This document shows, piece by piece, positions 40,153 to 49,533 of a stretch of DNA of 64,000 nt (the stretch's first letter is position 1; the number at the start of each line of letters is the position of its first letter). The DNA comes from Bacteroidales bacterium (GTDB lineage: Bacteria; Bacteroidota; Bacteroidia; Bacteroidales; Lentimicrobiaceae), in the NCBI GenBank assembly GCA_022837485.1, contig JALHHH010000004.1:47714-111713 (forward strand). Reading direction: 5' to 3'. The notes beneath the pieces are model-generated. The model was not told the origin of the DNA, made no database searches, and saw nothing but the letters and a program-made list of their open reading frames with translations. Position numbers and translations under genes: made by a program.

Positions 40153-42258
40153 TTACTTCCCTGTAACAATGAGCTTTTTGAAATTCGTACTACCGGATTC
40201 ACTAACAATCCGGTAAGTATAAACTCCGGCCGGAAGTCCTTCAAGACTCAGACGAATCAGGGTTGAGTTTCCTGCTGATTGTTTCATTACGAGGGCACCA
40301 CTGGCTGAATATAACTCAGCGTACGCATCGTTCAACTCCCTGTTGACCGGAATAAATGTATAGTCTGTAGCCGGATTGGGATAATTCTGACCGCTTATCA
40401 GAGCATTTACCGCATTTGAATATTCGTTTCCGGTCATTTCATCCGACAGCCACTGCCGGCTCAAACCGATAATCTGGTTGCGGACATCGGTGTTTGATAA
40501 CATCTCCAGCCCGATTCCAAAGTAAATGGTTCGGTAAACGGGAGATTCGTAACGGATAGCAGCATGCTTCGCGGTTGTATTGTAGTTAAAAATAACATTT
40601 GCTCCGGCAGCTGCATCGATTTCTTCAGGATACATATATCCTCCGTATGCATCAATTATTGTACTCTGAGGTACCTGTCCGAAAACTTCGTCATCCGGAT
40701 TGGCATTCAGGCGGTTATTGGCTGAAGATCCATCGTTAATAAAGATGGCTTTAAGGTAATCGGTATAGAAATTCCGGGTTATTTCCGTTCCGTTCGAACC
40801 TGCATCTCCGCTCATAATATCCCAGCCGATATCCTGGCCTGCGATAAATACGTTGTGACCATCATCCAAAAACGTCATCACGGCTTCAGCCTGACTGTCG
40901 CTCAATGCAGGGAAGGTCCAGGCAATATTCAGCCACACCGTGAACACATCCTGATGGGCTCCGGCGTTTATCATGTCGCGCATTACATTGGCATCCGTTA
41001 CGGCATAACTGCTGATGCCGGATGCCTGAAGGCCAGTCAGGTAAACGCCCTGGTTAGCACTTGATTCGGGACCGCCCGTTCCGTTTACCACCAGATCGGT
41101 AACGCCGGCAATCAGCATGGTGCGGAAAAACCTGGCGGGAGCACCGGGGTATGTTTCTGAGCGCATACTGAGTTTAAAACCAGGAAATCCTGCCGACGAT
41201 CCGGGAGTTACCTTTATTGCAACGGGAACAGAAACGCCCTGCTCAAGGCTAACGGAGGCAGTGCCGGTATATTCCACTCCGTCAATCAGGTACGAATACT
41301 GCCAGTCGGCCGGAGCATTCACAGCTTCAAGGTCGAACAGAAAAGCCTGGGTGCCTTCGAGATTGCTGACTGCTTCCAGGTCAAACTGCTGCTCAAAACC
41401 TTTGTATCCCCTTTTTACGAATGGATTTTCAGAACTTAATTCACCAATGTAACGGTTAGTTCCGTTAATGGCAGAAACCATGTCGCCGGTAAGAATTTCC
41501 TGATGACCTTCGGCAACAAATGCAACCACATGCATGTTTTCCACAACGGCGGCCACGTTGTTATATGCTTCAGGGATAGTGTAGTTGTATGTTCTGGTAA
41601 TAAATGTTCCGGCTCCTGTATTATTAACTTCCTCACCCCATTGCCCCGTTATCAGGTGACGCAGCATATGCATATGCCGGTAGTTGCTTCCGGCTCCACC
41701 ACCGGTTTGCGGACCATAGATGCTATCCTGGATAAGCGCAAGGTTGATGAAATTGCTTGATGAACCGGGAGCAGAAGTATAATAGAGTTCAATGTCGATG
41801 GTCAGCTCCCGCGTGCCGGCATCGTATTCGGTTGCGATGCCAATGTTAACCGGTGATGTTTGCTGCATGATCTGATCGCATGCCGAAGACCACGATCCGC
41901 GGCCCAACGCTGTCGCGCTTCCAGAAAATACATGACGGTTTACGGTTCCTGAAGGATAGCCTGTAAGTCCTGTTTGTCCGGCCAAAGCATCACCGAAACT
42001 TGTGCGGTAGTCGGGCTCTCCGGCCGACGGCGATGCAAAAGAACCCTGATGTATTGCTATCACAAATGCCCTGCCCGGATTGTTGTCCATAATGGATTGT
42101 GCAATGGCGTGGCCGTCAGGACAATACGTGCAGTGAATCCCCGTGTACTCTTCGAGAATCGCATTTTTCGGCATTGGCTGGGTACTTACCAATACCTGTG
42201 CCGATAGTGTATAAACGGAAAACAGCCCGGCAACTGCAAGAGTAAAAAGTTTTCTCAT
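40153..42258 (-). CDS. Omp28-like secreted protein with thioredoxin-fold domain and T9SS signal
   Basis: The 701-residue protein has a signal peptide (to SAQ, residue 20), an Omp28-like domain of thioredoxin fold (residues about 30-290) beginning LEEYTGIHCTYCPDGH with a CTYC dithiol, a middle beta-rich domain (about 300-400), a region that resembles a DJ-1/ThuA-like Rossmann segment (about 400-615, FLDDGHNVFIAGQDIGWDI) and a T9SS type A C-terminus (NYPNPATDYTFIPV, YRIVSESG, KKLIVTGK). Omp28 is a surface adhesin-type lipoprotein in Porphyromonas. The protein is likely displayed on or released from the cell surface. Function of the middle domains is inferred only from pattern. Confidence 0.8.
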   Translation of the reverse strand: MRKLFTLAVAGLFSVYTLSAQVLVSTQPMPKNAILEEYTGIHCTYCPDGHAIAQSIMDNNPGRAFVIAIHQGSFASPSAGEPDYRTSFGDALAGQTGLTGYPSGTVNRHVFSGSATALGRGSWSSACDQIMQQTSPVNIGIATEYDAGTRELTIDIELYYTSAPGSSSNFINLALIQDSIYGPQTGGGAGSNYRHMHMLRHLITGQWGEEVNNTGAGTFITRTYNYTIPEAYNNVAAVVENMHVVAFVAEGHQEILTGDMVSAINGTNRYIGELSSENPFVKRGYKGFEQQFDLEAVSNLEGTQAFLFDLEAVNAPADWQYSYLIDGVEYTGTASVSLEQGVSVPVAIKVTPGSSAGFPGFKLSMRSETYPGAPARFFRTMLIAGVTDLVVNGTGGPESSANQGVYLTGLQASGISSYAVTDANVMRDMINAGAHQDVFTVWLNIAWTFPALSDSQAEAVMTFLDDGHNVFIAGQDIGWDIMSGDAGSNGTEITRNFYTDYLKAIFINDGSSANNRLNANPDDEVFGQVPQSTIIDAYGGYMYPEEIDAAAGANVIFNYNTTAKHAAIRYESPVYRTIYFGIGLEMLSNTDVRNQIIGLSRQWLSDEMTGNEYSNAVNALISGQNYPNPATDYTFIPVNRELNDAYAELYSASGALVMKQSAGNSTLIRLSLEGLPAGVYTYRIVSESGSTNFKKLIVTGK

Positions 42259-42465
42259 CGTTTGAAAGGTTTAAGTTGAATTTGTTGAAGTGCTGACAAA
42301 AGTGCAAAACTTATCCGTAACTGTACAAAGTTTTCTCCGGTATATTTCAACCGGATTTAACGCGTCACAGAAATAATTTTCTGAAAACAAGGTTAAGCTT
42401 GGTAACGGTTTATTTCAAACCGGATTTTAAGATTCGTAAAGTGCCTTTTCAATATCCGGCCGGGC

Positions 42466-43716
42466 TTAAGATGCAGAATTCTGAGTCATTAGCTGTTTGC
42501 GCAGCATATCCAGCCCCGCCAGTGCAGCCCTGCGGATGTTGCGTCCCCGGTGCTCGCCAAATGTGAACATGCGGGTTTCGGCACCCATTGGACTTAATAC
42601 GCTAATCCATGTTGTACCTACCGGTTTTTCAGGAGTACCTCCGTCGGGACCGGCTATTCCGGATACGGCAATGGCACAGTTGGTGTTGAAATGTCTGATA
42701 ATTCCTGCTGCCATCTCAAAAACCGTTTCCTGGCTTACGGCGCCGTATTTCTGAATTGTCAGGGCTGAAACTCCGAGAATATTTTCTTTAATTTCGTTGG
42801 CATACGCAACAACAGATCCTTTGAAATACTCCGAACTGCCGGGTACGGATGTTAACAGGTGAGCTATGTAACCGCCCGTACAACTTTCGGCTGTGGCGAG
42901 GGTGAAGTTTTTTTCGCGAAGAAGCTTTCCGGTTATTTCTTCCAGGGTGTCATCGTTTTCCCCAAATATGTACTCCGGGATTAGCCGGTACAGTTCATCT
43001 GCCTGTTTCTCAAGTTCTTGTTTGAGTTCTGCAAAATCCGGCCCGCTGGCCGTAAGTCTCAGCCTGACCATACCGGGCTGCGGCAGGTATGCAAGTTTTA
43101 TGTGAACCGGAAGGGCATCTTCAAAATCTTCAATCCTTGCTGCAAGAAACGACTCTCCAACACCGTGCGTCAGTAGCGTGCGGTGAAGAATGCTTGAATG
43201 GCTCAGGCCCCGGATACGTGGAATAACCTGCTCCTGCATCAGCGACTTCATTTCGAACGGTACTCCCGGCATGGAAATCACAAGCCGGCCTTCTTTTTCG
43301 AAGAGCATGCCCGGAGCTGTTCCGTAACGGTTTGCCATCGGTGTGCAGCACTCCGGAACCTCTGCCTGCGCACGGTTCAAGTCAGTCATGGGATAACCGC
43401 GGGCAACAAATATCCTTTCAATATTGTCAAAGGATTCCTGGTGAAATACCAGCCGGGTTTCAAAAAAATCGCAAAGTGCCGCTTTGGTAATATCGTCTTT
43501 GGTTGGGCCAAGTCCTCCGGTGGTAAGTACAATGTCGGCCCGCTGCAATGCTTCCCCAAGTGTCTTTGTAATCTGATCCCTGTTGTCGGAAATGCTGGAA
43601 ATCTGTACAACCCTGATTCCGGTCATGTTAAGTTGCTCGGCAATCCAGGCTGAGTTGGAGTCAATAACCTGTCCGATCAGCAGCTCATCGCCTATGGTTA
43701 TTATTTCAGCTTGCAT
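42466..43716 (-). CDS. cinA: CinA: competence/damage-inducible protein with nicotinamide-nucleotide amidase domain
   Basis: The 416-residue protein has the MoCF-type N-terminal domain (GDELLIGQVIDSNSAWIA near 8-25, TTGGLGPTKDD near 65) and the C-terminal PncC domain (ATAESCTGGYIAHLLT near 270, VSGIAGPDGGTPEKPVG near 355). The full-length form deamidates NMN and hydrolyses ADP-ribose in NAD salvage. Length is normal (about 415). A promoter box lies at 43782-43789. Confidence 0.95.
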   Translation of the reverse strand: MQAEIITIGDELLIGQVIDSNSAWIAEQLNMTGIRVVQISSISDNRDQITKTLGEALQRADIVLTTGGLGPTKDDITKAALCDFFETRLVFHQESFDNIERIFVARGYPMTDLNRAQAEVPECCTPMANRYGTAPGMLFEKEGRLVISMPGVPFEMKSLMQEQVIPRIRGLSHSSILHRTLLTHGVGESFLAARIEDFEDALPVHIKLAYLPQPGMVRLRLTASGPDFAELKQELEKQADELYRLIPEYIFGENDDTLEEITGKLLREKNFTLATAESCTGGYIAHLLTSVPGSSEYFKGSVVAYANEIKENILGVSALTIQKYGAVSQETVFEMAAGIIRHFNTNCAIAVSGIAGPDGGTPEKPVGTTWISVLSPMGAETRMFTFGEHRGRNIRRAALAGLDMLRKQLMTQNSAS

Positions 43717-43781
43717 AATTATCTGTACCCGTTAAAAGTTTACTGAGAAAGGTCGCTTTACAATAGGCCCCCGGTGGTATG

Positions 43782-43789
43782 CAAAGGTA
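43782..43789 (-). promoter_or_regulatory. Candidate promoter -7 box of cinA
   Basis: Minus strand TACCTTTG matches TAnnTTTG, with a leader of about 60 bases. Confidence 0.45.
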
Positions 43790-44034
43790 TGGATTTCACA
43801 ATGGATATAAATTTCATTTTTCTATGAAAATCCGGTTGTTTCATTATGCAGGTAATTATTTTCCTCAGTTTCCTTTACGGGATGGTTTATAGGTAGATCT
43901 ATGATCGAAGCCGGATTCTCAGGCATTGTTTTTGTTCTAATCGCGCTGCTCAGTCGGCTTATTTGTTTACCTGTGGATGAGTTGAATTTTCTTTTAACGA
44001 TGTTGATCGTATCGGAATTTTCATTTAGTCTGCT

Positions 44035-44066
44035 TTTGGCCTGTAATGCAATAATGTGTAGGTTTG
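44035..44066 (+). promoter_or_regulatory. Candidate full promoter (-33 and -7) of the ECF sigma operon
   Basis: TTTG (44035-44038), a 20-base spacer and TAGGTTTG (44059-44066) match both elements of the primary-sigma promoter of Bacteroidota. The sigma gene therefore looks housekeeping-transcribed. Confidence 0.6.
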
Positions 44067-44135
44067 TAATGCAACCTATTGAGAAATGAAGCATCATCAG
44101 TTTACTCCGGTTCTGACAATATTTCTGAACTTCGT

Positions 44136-44675
44136 ATGGACGAAACCCTGCTCCTGAAGGATTGTCTTAAGGGTAACGTGCAGGCTCAGAAGCGTTTGTA
44201 CGAATGTTACGCCCGGAAAATGTTCGGGGTATGTCTTCGTTATGCACCCGATGAGGCCATGGCCGAAGACCTTCTTCAGGAAGGTTTTATCAGGGTCTTT
44301 ACCCGGCTTGGCACCTTCAGGAACGAGGGATCTCTCGAGGGTTGGATTCGCAGGGTTATGGTGAATACCGCCCTCGAATACCTTCGCAAAAGGGATGTGC
44401 TTCGATACAGCACACCCCTGGATGAGGATGCTGCAATCGCCGAATACGATGAACCCGAAGCGGCCGGGCGCCCGGGTCCCGATTTGGTTGCCCGGCTGAT
44501 CAGGGAAATGCCGGTAGGCTTCAGAACCGTTTTTAACCTTTATGCTGTGGAAGACTATTCTCATAAGGAAATTGCCGGAATACTCGGAATCAGTGAAGGA
44601 ACATCAAAATCGCAATACGCCAGAGCCAGGGCATGGCTGCTAAAACGCCTGCCTTCCGAAAATACGAGCAATTAA
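44136..44675 (+). CDS. ECF-type RNA polymerase sigma factor
   Basis: The 179-residue protein has sigma region 2 (LLKDCLKGNVQAQKRLYECY, AEDLLQEGFIRVF, GWIRRVMVNTALEYLRKR) and region 4 (LPxGFRxVFNLY-like MPVGFRTVFNLYAVEDYSHKEIAGILGISEGTSKSQ). ATG 44136 is chosen by fit to family length; a TTG 19 codons upstream is possible. The stop overlaps the next ATG as TAATG, so translation is coupled. It heads a four-gene operon with an envelope-spanning partner, a lipoprotein and a barrel protein, and probably controls an envelope response. Confidence 0.9.
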   Translation: MDETLLLKDCLKGNVQAQKRLYECYARKMFGVCLRYAPDEAMAEDLLQEGFIRVFTRLGTFRNEGSLEGWIRRVMVNTALEYLRKRDVLRYSTPLDEDAAIAEYDEPEAAGRPGPDLVARLIREMPVGFRTVFNLYAVEDYSHKEIAGILGISEGTSKSQYARARAWLLKRLPSENTSN

Positions 44676-45994
44676 TGAAAAATTCAACCGACCCATTTAA
44701 GGATTTTATCCGCGAAAGCCTCAGAAATTATGAGGTCGACCCCCCGGCCGGTACATGGGATAATATCCTTTCGCGCATTAACCAGGGGAAAAAGACTGCT
44801 TTCCTGTACGTTTTGATTCCGGCTGCTGCCTTTGCATTGCTGCTGGGAGCAGGACTTGTGTTCTTCCTCCCGGGAAAACGCCCGGCTGCGGTATCTGAAA
44901 ATTCAGGTATCCATGTTCAGGCACCCGCCGCAGGCACGGAACAGACAATAACCGAAGCAGCCGGAAACGCATCTCCTCCATCTGCCTTTAAACTCAAAGC
45001 AGGGTCGACTAATACTTCTGCTTCCGCTACAAGCTCCGGCTCGCCCCTTAAGGTGTCTGTAACCCTGGCCGCAAAACCCGCGGACAAGCATATAACAGCT
45101 CCGGCAATTGAACCTGCTCCAGAACAAGAACCCGTTGAGGGTATGTATGCTGAAACTACTCCTGCAGAAGTAACGGATTCCGCAGCTTCAGAACTCCAAG
45201 ATTTTTCTGAGGATGTCATCGCTGTGCTGATTCCCGAAGCTGTTCCGGCTCCCGATCCGGAAACTGCCTTAATCCCCGTAACCGCCGATTTGCCCGGGCA
45301 GGATCAAACACCTGAAAAGACTTCACGAAGCTGGTCGCTTGCACTTCACTACGGCTCCCTGCAGGATTTCAGCGTGGAGAAACAGGATTTAACTATGAAC
45401 TCCCGCGACAACAGTTACAGCTTCGACCGCACTTCCTCCCGTGTAGCCGTTGAAACGTCATTCTTTGAAGACATTGAAAATACTTCACACAATCCCCCGG
45501 TATCGTTCGGACTTCTGTTGTCAAAACCTTTTGCCCGGCGCTGGGCCGCCGAAACCGGACTTCTGTTTACCCGCCTCGGATACACAGTTCGTACCACCGA
45601 AATTAACGATGAATACAAAGAGTACTATACGTCACTCGATTACATTGGCATTCCCCTTTCACTGCGATTTAATCTGATTGATCGCCGCCGCGGGGGCCTT
45701 TATATTTCACAATCGGCAGTCTTTGAGAAAGGAGTATCCTACCATACATCCATTACCTCCTTTACACGGGGTGATGCGGAAGGAGCTGGCAATATCCGTA
45801 ACCGGGTGTCGGGTCTTCAGATGTCATCTCTCACAGCCCTGGGCGGTGAAATCCGGATATTTAACCGCCTATCGCTGTTCGGACAAGCCGGACTTCAGTG
45901 CTTCTTCCTTAATTCAACCCAGCCCTACAGCATCCGCAGTGCACGAACGGCATGGCCTTCATTTCAGTCCGGACTCCGGCTTAATCTGAAATAA
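44675..45994 (+). CDS. Envelope-spanning protein: cytoplasmic segment, one helix, linker and outer-membrane barrel
   Basis: The 439-residue protein begins with a cytoplasmic segment (1-40, DPFKDFIRESLRNYEVDPPAGTWDNI) like those of Bacteroidota sigma-linked proteins, followed by one membrane helix (about 41-65), an Ala/Pro/Thr-rich linker (about 66-225, probably disordered in the periplasm) and a PorT/OmpA-like eight-strand barrel domain (about 226-439) ending in GLRLNLK. It is translationally coupled to the ECF sigma gene. The layout suggests that one polypeptide could hold the sigma factor inside the cell while sensing the outer membrane. Binding to the sigma factor is inferred; no canonical anti-sigma domain such as a ZAS zinc finger is visible. 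Confidence 0.75.
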   Translation: MKNSTDPFKDFIRESLRNYEVDPPAGTWDNILSRINQGKKTAFLYVLIPAAAFALLLGAGLVFFLPGKRPAAVSENSGIHVQAPAAGTEQTITEAAGNASPPSAFKLKAGSTNTSASATSSGSPLKVSVTLAAKPADKHITAPAIEPAPEQEPVEGMYAETTPAEVTDSAASELQDFSEDVIAVLIPEAVPAPDPETALIPVTADLPGQDQTPEKTSRSWSLALHYGSLQDFSVEKQDLTMNSRDNSYSFDRTSSRVAVETSFFEDIENTSHNPPVSFGLLLSKPFARRWAAETGLLFTRLGYTVRTTEINDEYKEYYTSLDYIGIPLSLRFNLIDRRRGGLYISQSAVFEKGVSYHTSITSFTRGDAEGAGNIRNRVSGLQMSSLTALGGEIRIFNRLSLFGQAGLQCFFLNSTQPYSIRSARTAWPSFQSGLRLNLK

Positions 45995-46069
45995 ACTTTT
46001 TTCTCGTCGTGCAACCAATGCTTCCAACTGCTCATCTTTCGACTGTTAATTCCTTATAAACTTACGGCA

Positions 46070-47362
46070 ATGAAAACCAAAGTGTTTCACCTTCCTGCTT
46101 TAGTTGTCCTGTTTCTGTCATTTTTCATGAATTCATGCAGCGACAAGATTATTGAAGAGATAACCTATACTGCCAATGTGCCGGTATATATGAGCTTCAG
46201 TGAACTCAGAAGCGCGGTTAAGAGTACCCAATCCCGCCAGCTGGTACATCCAGGTAAAATTTATATTAAAGATAATTACTTGTTTATCAATGAGTATGGA
46301 GAAGGAATTCACATAATCGACAATGCTGATCCTTCACATCCCGAAACGATTTCATTTCTCGAAATCCCCGGTAATTACAATATGGCCGTCAGAAACAATA
46401 TCCTTTATGCCGACAGTTACATCGACCTTGTGGCATTGGATATCACCGACCCTGCTAATCCCTTAGAAACGGGCCGGGTCAAAAATGCATTCCCCAACCG
46501 TTTGCCGCAGTTTGATTTCAATATGCCCGTTTATGGTATAGATTTTACAAAAGGGGTAATAACCGGATTTGAACAAAAGGTGGTTACTGAACTGGTTGAA
46601 AAGGAATACGGTTTTCTGGAAAGCAGACTTACATATGATAATATGGGAGTTGCAAATCTTGGCTCCAGCGAAGTATCCGTCTCTCCTTCCCAATCGGCCG
46701 GTATAGGTGGCTCAATGGCCCGTTTTACCATCAACGGACAATTTCTTTATGCCATTCACAACGACGCACTAAAGGTTTTTGATCTTGCCGGCACCGACAG
46801 CATCCAAACAAGGACGGAAATCTACCTCGGACGGCAGGTTGAAACCATATTTCCATACAACAATCACCTTTTTTTGGGAACCACGACGGGGATGCTTGTT
46901 TACAGCCTCGGCAATCCTTCCGATCCTTCCTATGTTTCAGTTTTTGAGCACATCAACTCATGCGATCCGGTCGTTATTGAAGGAAATTATGCCTACGTTA
47001 CCCTGAGATCCGGGACACAATGCAACGGGTTTGTCAACCAGCTCGATGTGGTTGACATCTCATCCATTGCTCACCCTTTTTTAGTAAAATCGTATCCGAT
47101 GTTTAATCCGCACGGACTCGGAATCGACAACCATATCCTTTTTATATGCGACGGCGATGCCGGCCTGAAGGTATACAATGCCGCCGACCCAATGAATATT
47201 CATATGAATCAGATTGCCCATTTTCAGGATATCCGAACTTACGATGTTATACCCTGGAATGGGATTCTGATGCTGATCGGAGACGACGGACTCTTTCAGT
47301 ACGATTACTCCGATCTTTCAGATCTCAGGCTCATTAGCAGCATACCTGTAGTAGAGCCCTAA
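46070..47362 (+). CDS. LVIVD-repeat lipoprotein
   Basis: The 430-residue protein has a lipobox (FFMNSC, Cys23) and beta-propeller-like LVIVD repeats: GIHIIDNADPSHPE, LVALDITDPANPLETG, LKVFDLAG, MLVYSLGNPSDPSYV, LDVVDISSIAHPF and LKVYNAADPMNIH. Such repeats form a surface-exposed propeller; function is unknown. It lies 75 bases after the barrel gene and 12 bases before the next gene, so it belongs to the sigma operon. Confidence 0.85.
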   Translation: MKTKVFHLPALVVLFLSFFMNSCSDKIIEEITYTANVPVYMSFSELRSAVKSTQSRQLVHPGKIYIKDNYLFINEYGEGIHIIDNADPSHPETISFLEIPGNYNMAVRNNILYADSYIDLVALDITDPANPLETGRVKNAFPNRLPQFDFNMPVYGIDFTKGVITGFEQKVVTELVEKEYGFLESRLTYDNMGVANLGSSEVSVSPSQSAGIGGSMARFTINGQFLYAIHNDALKVFDLAGTDSIQTRTEIYLGRQVETIFPYNNHLFLGTTTGMLVYSLGNPSDPSYVSVFEHINSCDPVVIEGNYAYVTLRSGTQCNGFVNQLDVVDISSIAHPFLVKSYPMFNPHGLGIDNHILFICDGDAGLKVYNAADPMNIHMNQIAHFQDIRTYDVIPWNGILMLIGDDGLFQYDYSDLSDLRLISSIPVVEP

Positions 47363-47374
47363 AATCTCATACAG

Positions 47375-48043
47375 ATGATTAAAAATGTAAAGATTTCCTT
47401 TTTTTTGGTAATGATGCTGTTGGCCGGTTTGTTCTTACCTTCGGGTAAGGCAGCCGGTTACAGTATTGACGTTTTTACTAATCAATGGACAGCTGAAAAT
47501 TCTGGTGACGATACGAAGAATGATTCGTCAAATTCTGTAATTTCAGGCGGTCGTTTTTACAGCTATACGAGTGCCGGACTGCTTATAGGCAATGGAGAAA
47601 GCGGCTTTCTGGCCAATCCTTCAGTTACGTCGGTTGCCGGACTCAGTTGGAGCAGGCAGCTTTATGCGGGGATGGGAGCTGGATTTGAACGGTATAACTG
47701 GAGCGTATTGCCCCTTTTTGGTGAACTCAGGTATAAAAACAAACAGTATGAGCGTCTGCCAATGATATCGTTCAGAGCAGGTTATGCGCTTCCACTGGAA
47801 AAAACTCACGATGGTAACAGATATCAATCCACAGGCAACACCTCCGGAGGTGTTTTCTTCAGCCCCGGTATCAGCTTTCGCCTTGCCGGGAAGTCTGGTA
47901 CGATACTGATGGCTGAAGTTGCATATCAGTACCAGGAAATGAGGCTTAACGACGTCAAATATATATGGGATGCCGGATCATCCACTAACATCCGGTATTA
48001 TTACAATCGCATTGCCATCAAATTGGGAATCCTGTTTTACTGA
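47375..48043 (+). CDS. Outer-membrane beta-barrel-like protein of unknown function
   Basis: The 222-residue protein has a signal peptide (FFLVMMLLAGLFLPSGKAAG) and alternating beta-strand pattern ending in IAIKLGILFY with a terminal Tyr, as expected for a small outer-membrane barrel (eight strands or so). No named family is recognised. It is the last gene of the sigma operon, 12 bases after the LVIVD lipoprotein, and may be a target or sensor of that system. Confidence 0.65.
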   Translation: MIKNVKISFFLVMMLLAGLFLPSGKAAGYSIDVFTNQWTAENSGDDTKNDSSNSVISGGRFYSYTSAGLLIGNGESGFLANPSVTSVAGLSWSRQLYAGMGAGFERYNWSVLPLFGELRYKNKQYERLPMISFRAGYALPLEKTHDGNRYQSTGNTSGGVFFSPGISFRLAGKSGTILMAEVAYQYQEMRLNDVKYIWDAGSSTNIRYYYNRIAIKLGILFY

Positions 48044-48080
48044 TGCCGGAAGCCCTGGTTACACTTACTCCCCGGCTTAT

Positions 48081-49364
48081 TTACAGGATAAGTTTTAATG
48101 TGATGCGGGTTCCCCTGTCATCGGTAACCGATAGCAAATACAAACCTTTTCCGGTAAAAGGCATTTCGACGTTGAGGTCGTTTCTTCCTCCGGTCAGGCT
48201 ATAGTCCTTGCGGGAAATCAATGCTCCGGCAGGGTTGTGGATTTCTATGCTGCATTTCATGGCCTTTGCTGCAATTATACCGAGACCCGGAGTATCTCCT
48301 TCGCGGGCATATACGTAAGCATGGAACGATTGAGCCGGTCTTTCCGCGATGCTGTTGGGACCTTTACCTGCCACCACTTTCATCACAACGGGAAGGTGAT
48401 CGGAATTGGACGCCAGTGCATTAAGTACAGCTGAAGGTACCGATACATTGGAAGGATAATCGTTTATTGATTTGTTAAAGTGGTTGCCGTCCTGCCCGAT
48501 TGCTTCATAGGAGCCTTCCAGATAACGGATTCCTTCTGTGCCGTTCATTATACTGCCCGAAGCAAGTATAAAATCAAAACGGTCATCGAGCCCACCGCTG
48601 GCCTGGCATCCGTTGCCGGATGAAGAAACCGATTGCGTATGCACACCGGCATATGCATAATTGTTGCTCCAGTTCCCCGGAGTATCCACCGGATCATAAA
48701 ACCGGAATGCCTGGTTTGCATTTATCGGATTTATCAGATTCTGATACGCCTCCTCCGAAGAAGTATAAAGATTAAAATCGCCCATTATCAGGTAATTGCC
48801 GGGAAGAGCGTTGGTGCGAAGCCATGTCATAACAGCCGAAGTCATACTAGCCCTGGCTGCTGCATTCGTGCTTCCGGAACTCGCTTTTAAATGGGCTACG
48901 ATGCAATTGATCCAGGTGGTGTCGCCCGCTGCCAGACTGCTGCTGCGGTAATACAAACGATACAGATTAATATCGCGTACATACGATTGAGGTATCGACT
49001 GAGAGTGCAAAACAAACTTCCTTGAATCGTAAAAAAAACCGTTAATAATGCTCGACCCTGCAATATTAGTAATTGCAGCCCGGCGATAATAGTCTACATC
49101 GTGATTCAATACATTGTTTAACAGGCGGGTGTGATAAAAGTCATACTGACTGACTTCATTCACCGTAAAGATATGGGGTTGTGTATGGGCAATGATGGTG
49201 CGCAGGTATCCGTCCTTAACTTCATGATTGTTGTTGGCCGATGTGCAGTAGGAGCTGTAATTACCATAGTTAAGGATGTTGTAGTGCATTATTGTAAGAG
49301 TATCCTGGGCATTCAGCGATAAGACAATGAGTGCAGTCAGTAAAAGGGCGGCAAAGTTCTTCAT
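48081..49364 (-). CDS. Secreted endonuclease/exonuclease/phosphatase family protein
   Basis: The 427-residue protein has a signal peptide (to NAQ, residue 20) and the metal-dependent EEP fold: IMHYNILNYG near 25-34, Glu in FTVNEVSQYD, AHLKAS near 155, MGDFNLYTS near 193 and SNSDHLPVVM near 330. Such enzymes cleave nucleic acids or phosphodiesters. The C-terminus (SIEIHNPAGALISRKDYSL, KGLYLLSVTDDRGTRITLKLIL) resembles a T9SS C-terminal domain but without the usual PNP start. Promoter box at 49398-49405. Confidence 0.85.
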   Translation of the reverse strand: MKNFAALLLTALIVLSLNAQDTLTIMHYNILNYGNYSSYCTSANNNHEVKDGYLRTIIAHTQPHIFTVNEVSQYDFYHTRLLNNVLNHDVDYYRRAAITNIAGSSIINGFFYDSRKFVLHSQSIPQSYVRDINLYRLYYRSSSLAAGDTTWINCIVAHLKASSGSTNAAARASMTSAVMTWLRTNALPGNYLIMGDFNLYTSSEEAYQNLINPINANQAFRFYDPVDTPGNWSNNYAYAGVHTQSVSSSGNGCQASGGLDDRFDFILASGSIMNGTEGIRYLEGSYEAIGQDGNHFNKSINDYPSNVSVPSAVLNALASNSDHLPVVMKVVAGKGPNSIAERPAQSFHAYVYAREGDTPGLGIIAAKAMKCSIEIHNPAGALISRKDYSLTGGRNDLNVEMPFTGKGLYLLSVTDDRGTRITLKLIL

Positions 49365-49397
49365 TTAGGCAGAGTTATATTATATGCTGGGGGAGGG

Positions 49398-49405
49398 CAA
49401 AGGTA
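49398..49405 (-). promoter_or_regulatory. Candidate promoter -7 box of the secreted nuclease gene
   Basis: Minus strand TACCTTTG matches TAnnTTTG; leader about 28 bases. Confidence 0.5.
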
Positions 49406-49533
49406 CAATTTTTCTGCCTGATTATGTGATGGTTTCGGTTTCGTAAAAGCACATACTACCAGAATTGCCCCGAATCTGATTATTCCGGCAATCCCCGGTT
49501 AGGCGGTCTGATACCGCGCAGACATGTATAATT

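Larger units (their letters stand above)
43717..44135. other. Divergent intergenic region between cinA and the ECF sigma operon
   Basis: About 420 bases with the cinA promoter box (43782-43789, minus) and the sigma operon promoter (44035-44066, plus). Short overlapping frames on both strands (91 and 62 codons) show no family motifs. Confidence 0.5.

Noticed and set aside
43822..44097. A 91-codon minus-strand frame and a 62-codon plus frame in the cinA-sigma gap
   Set aside because: They overlap each other and the sigma operon promoter and show no family features.
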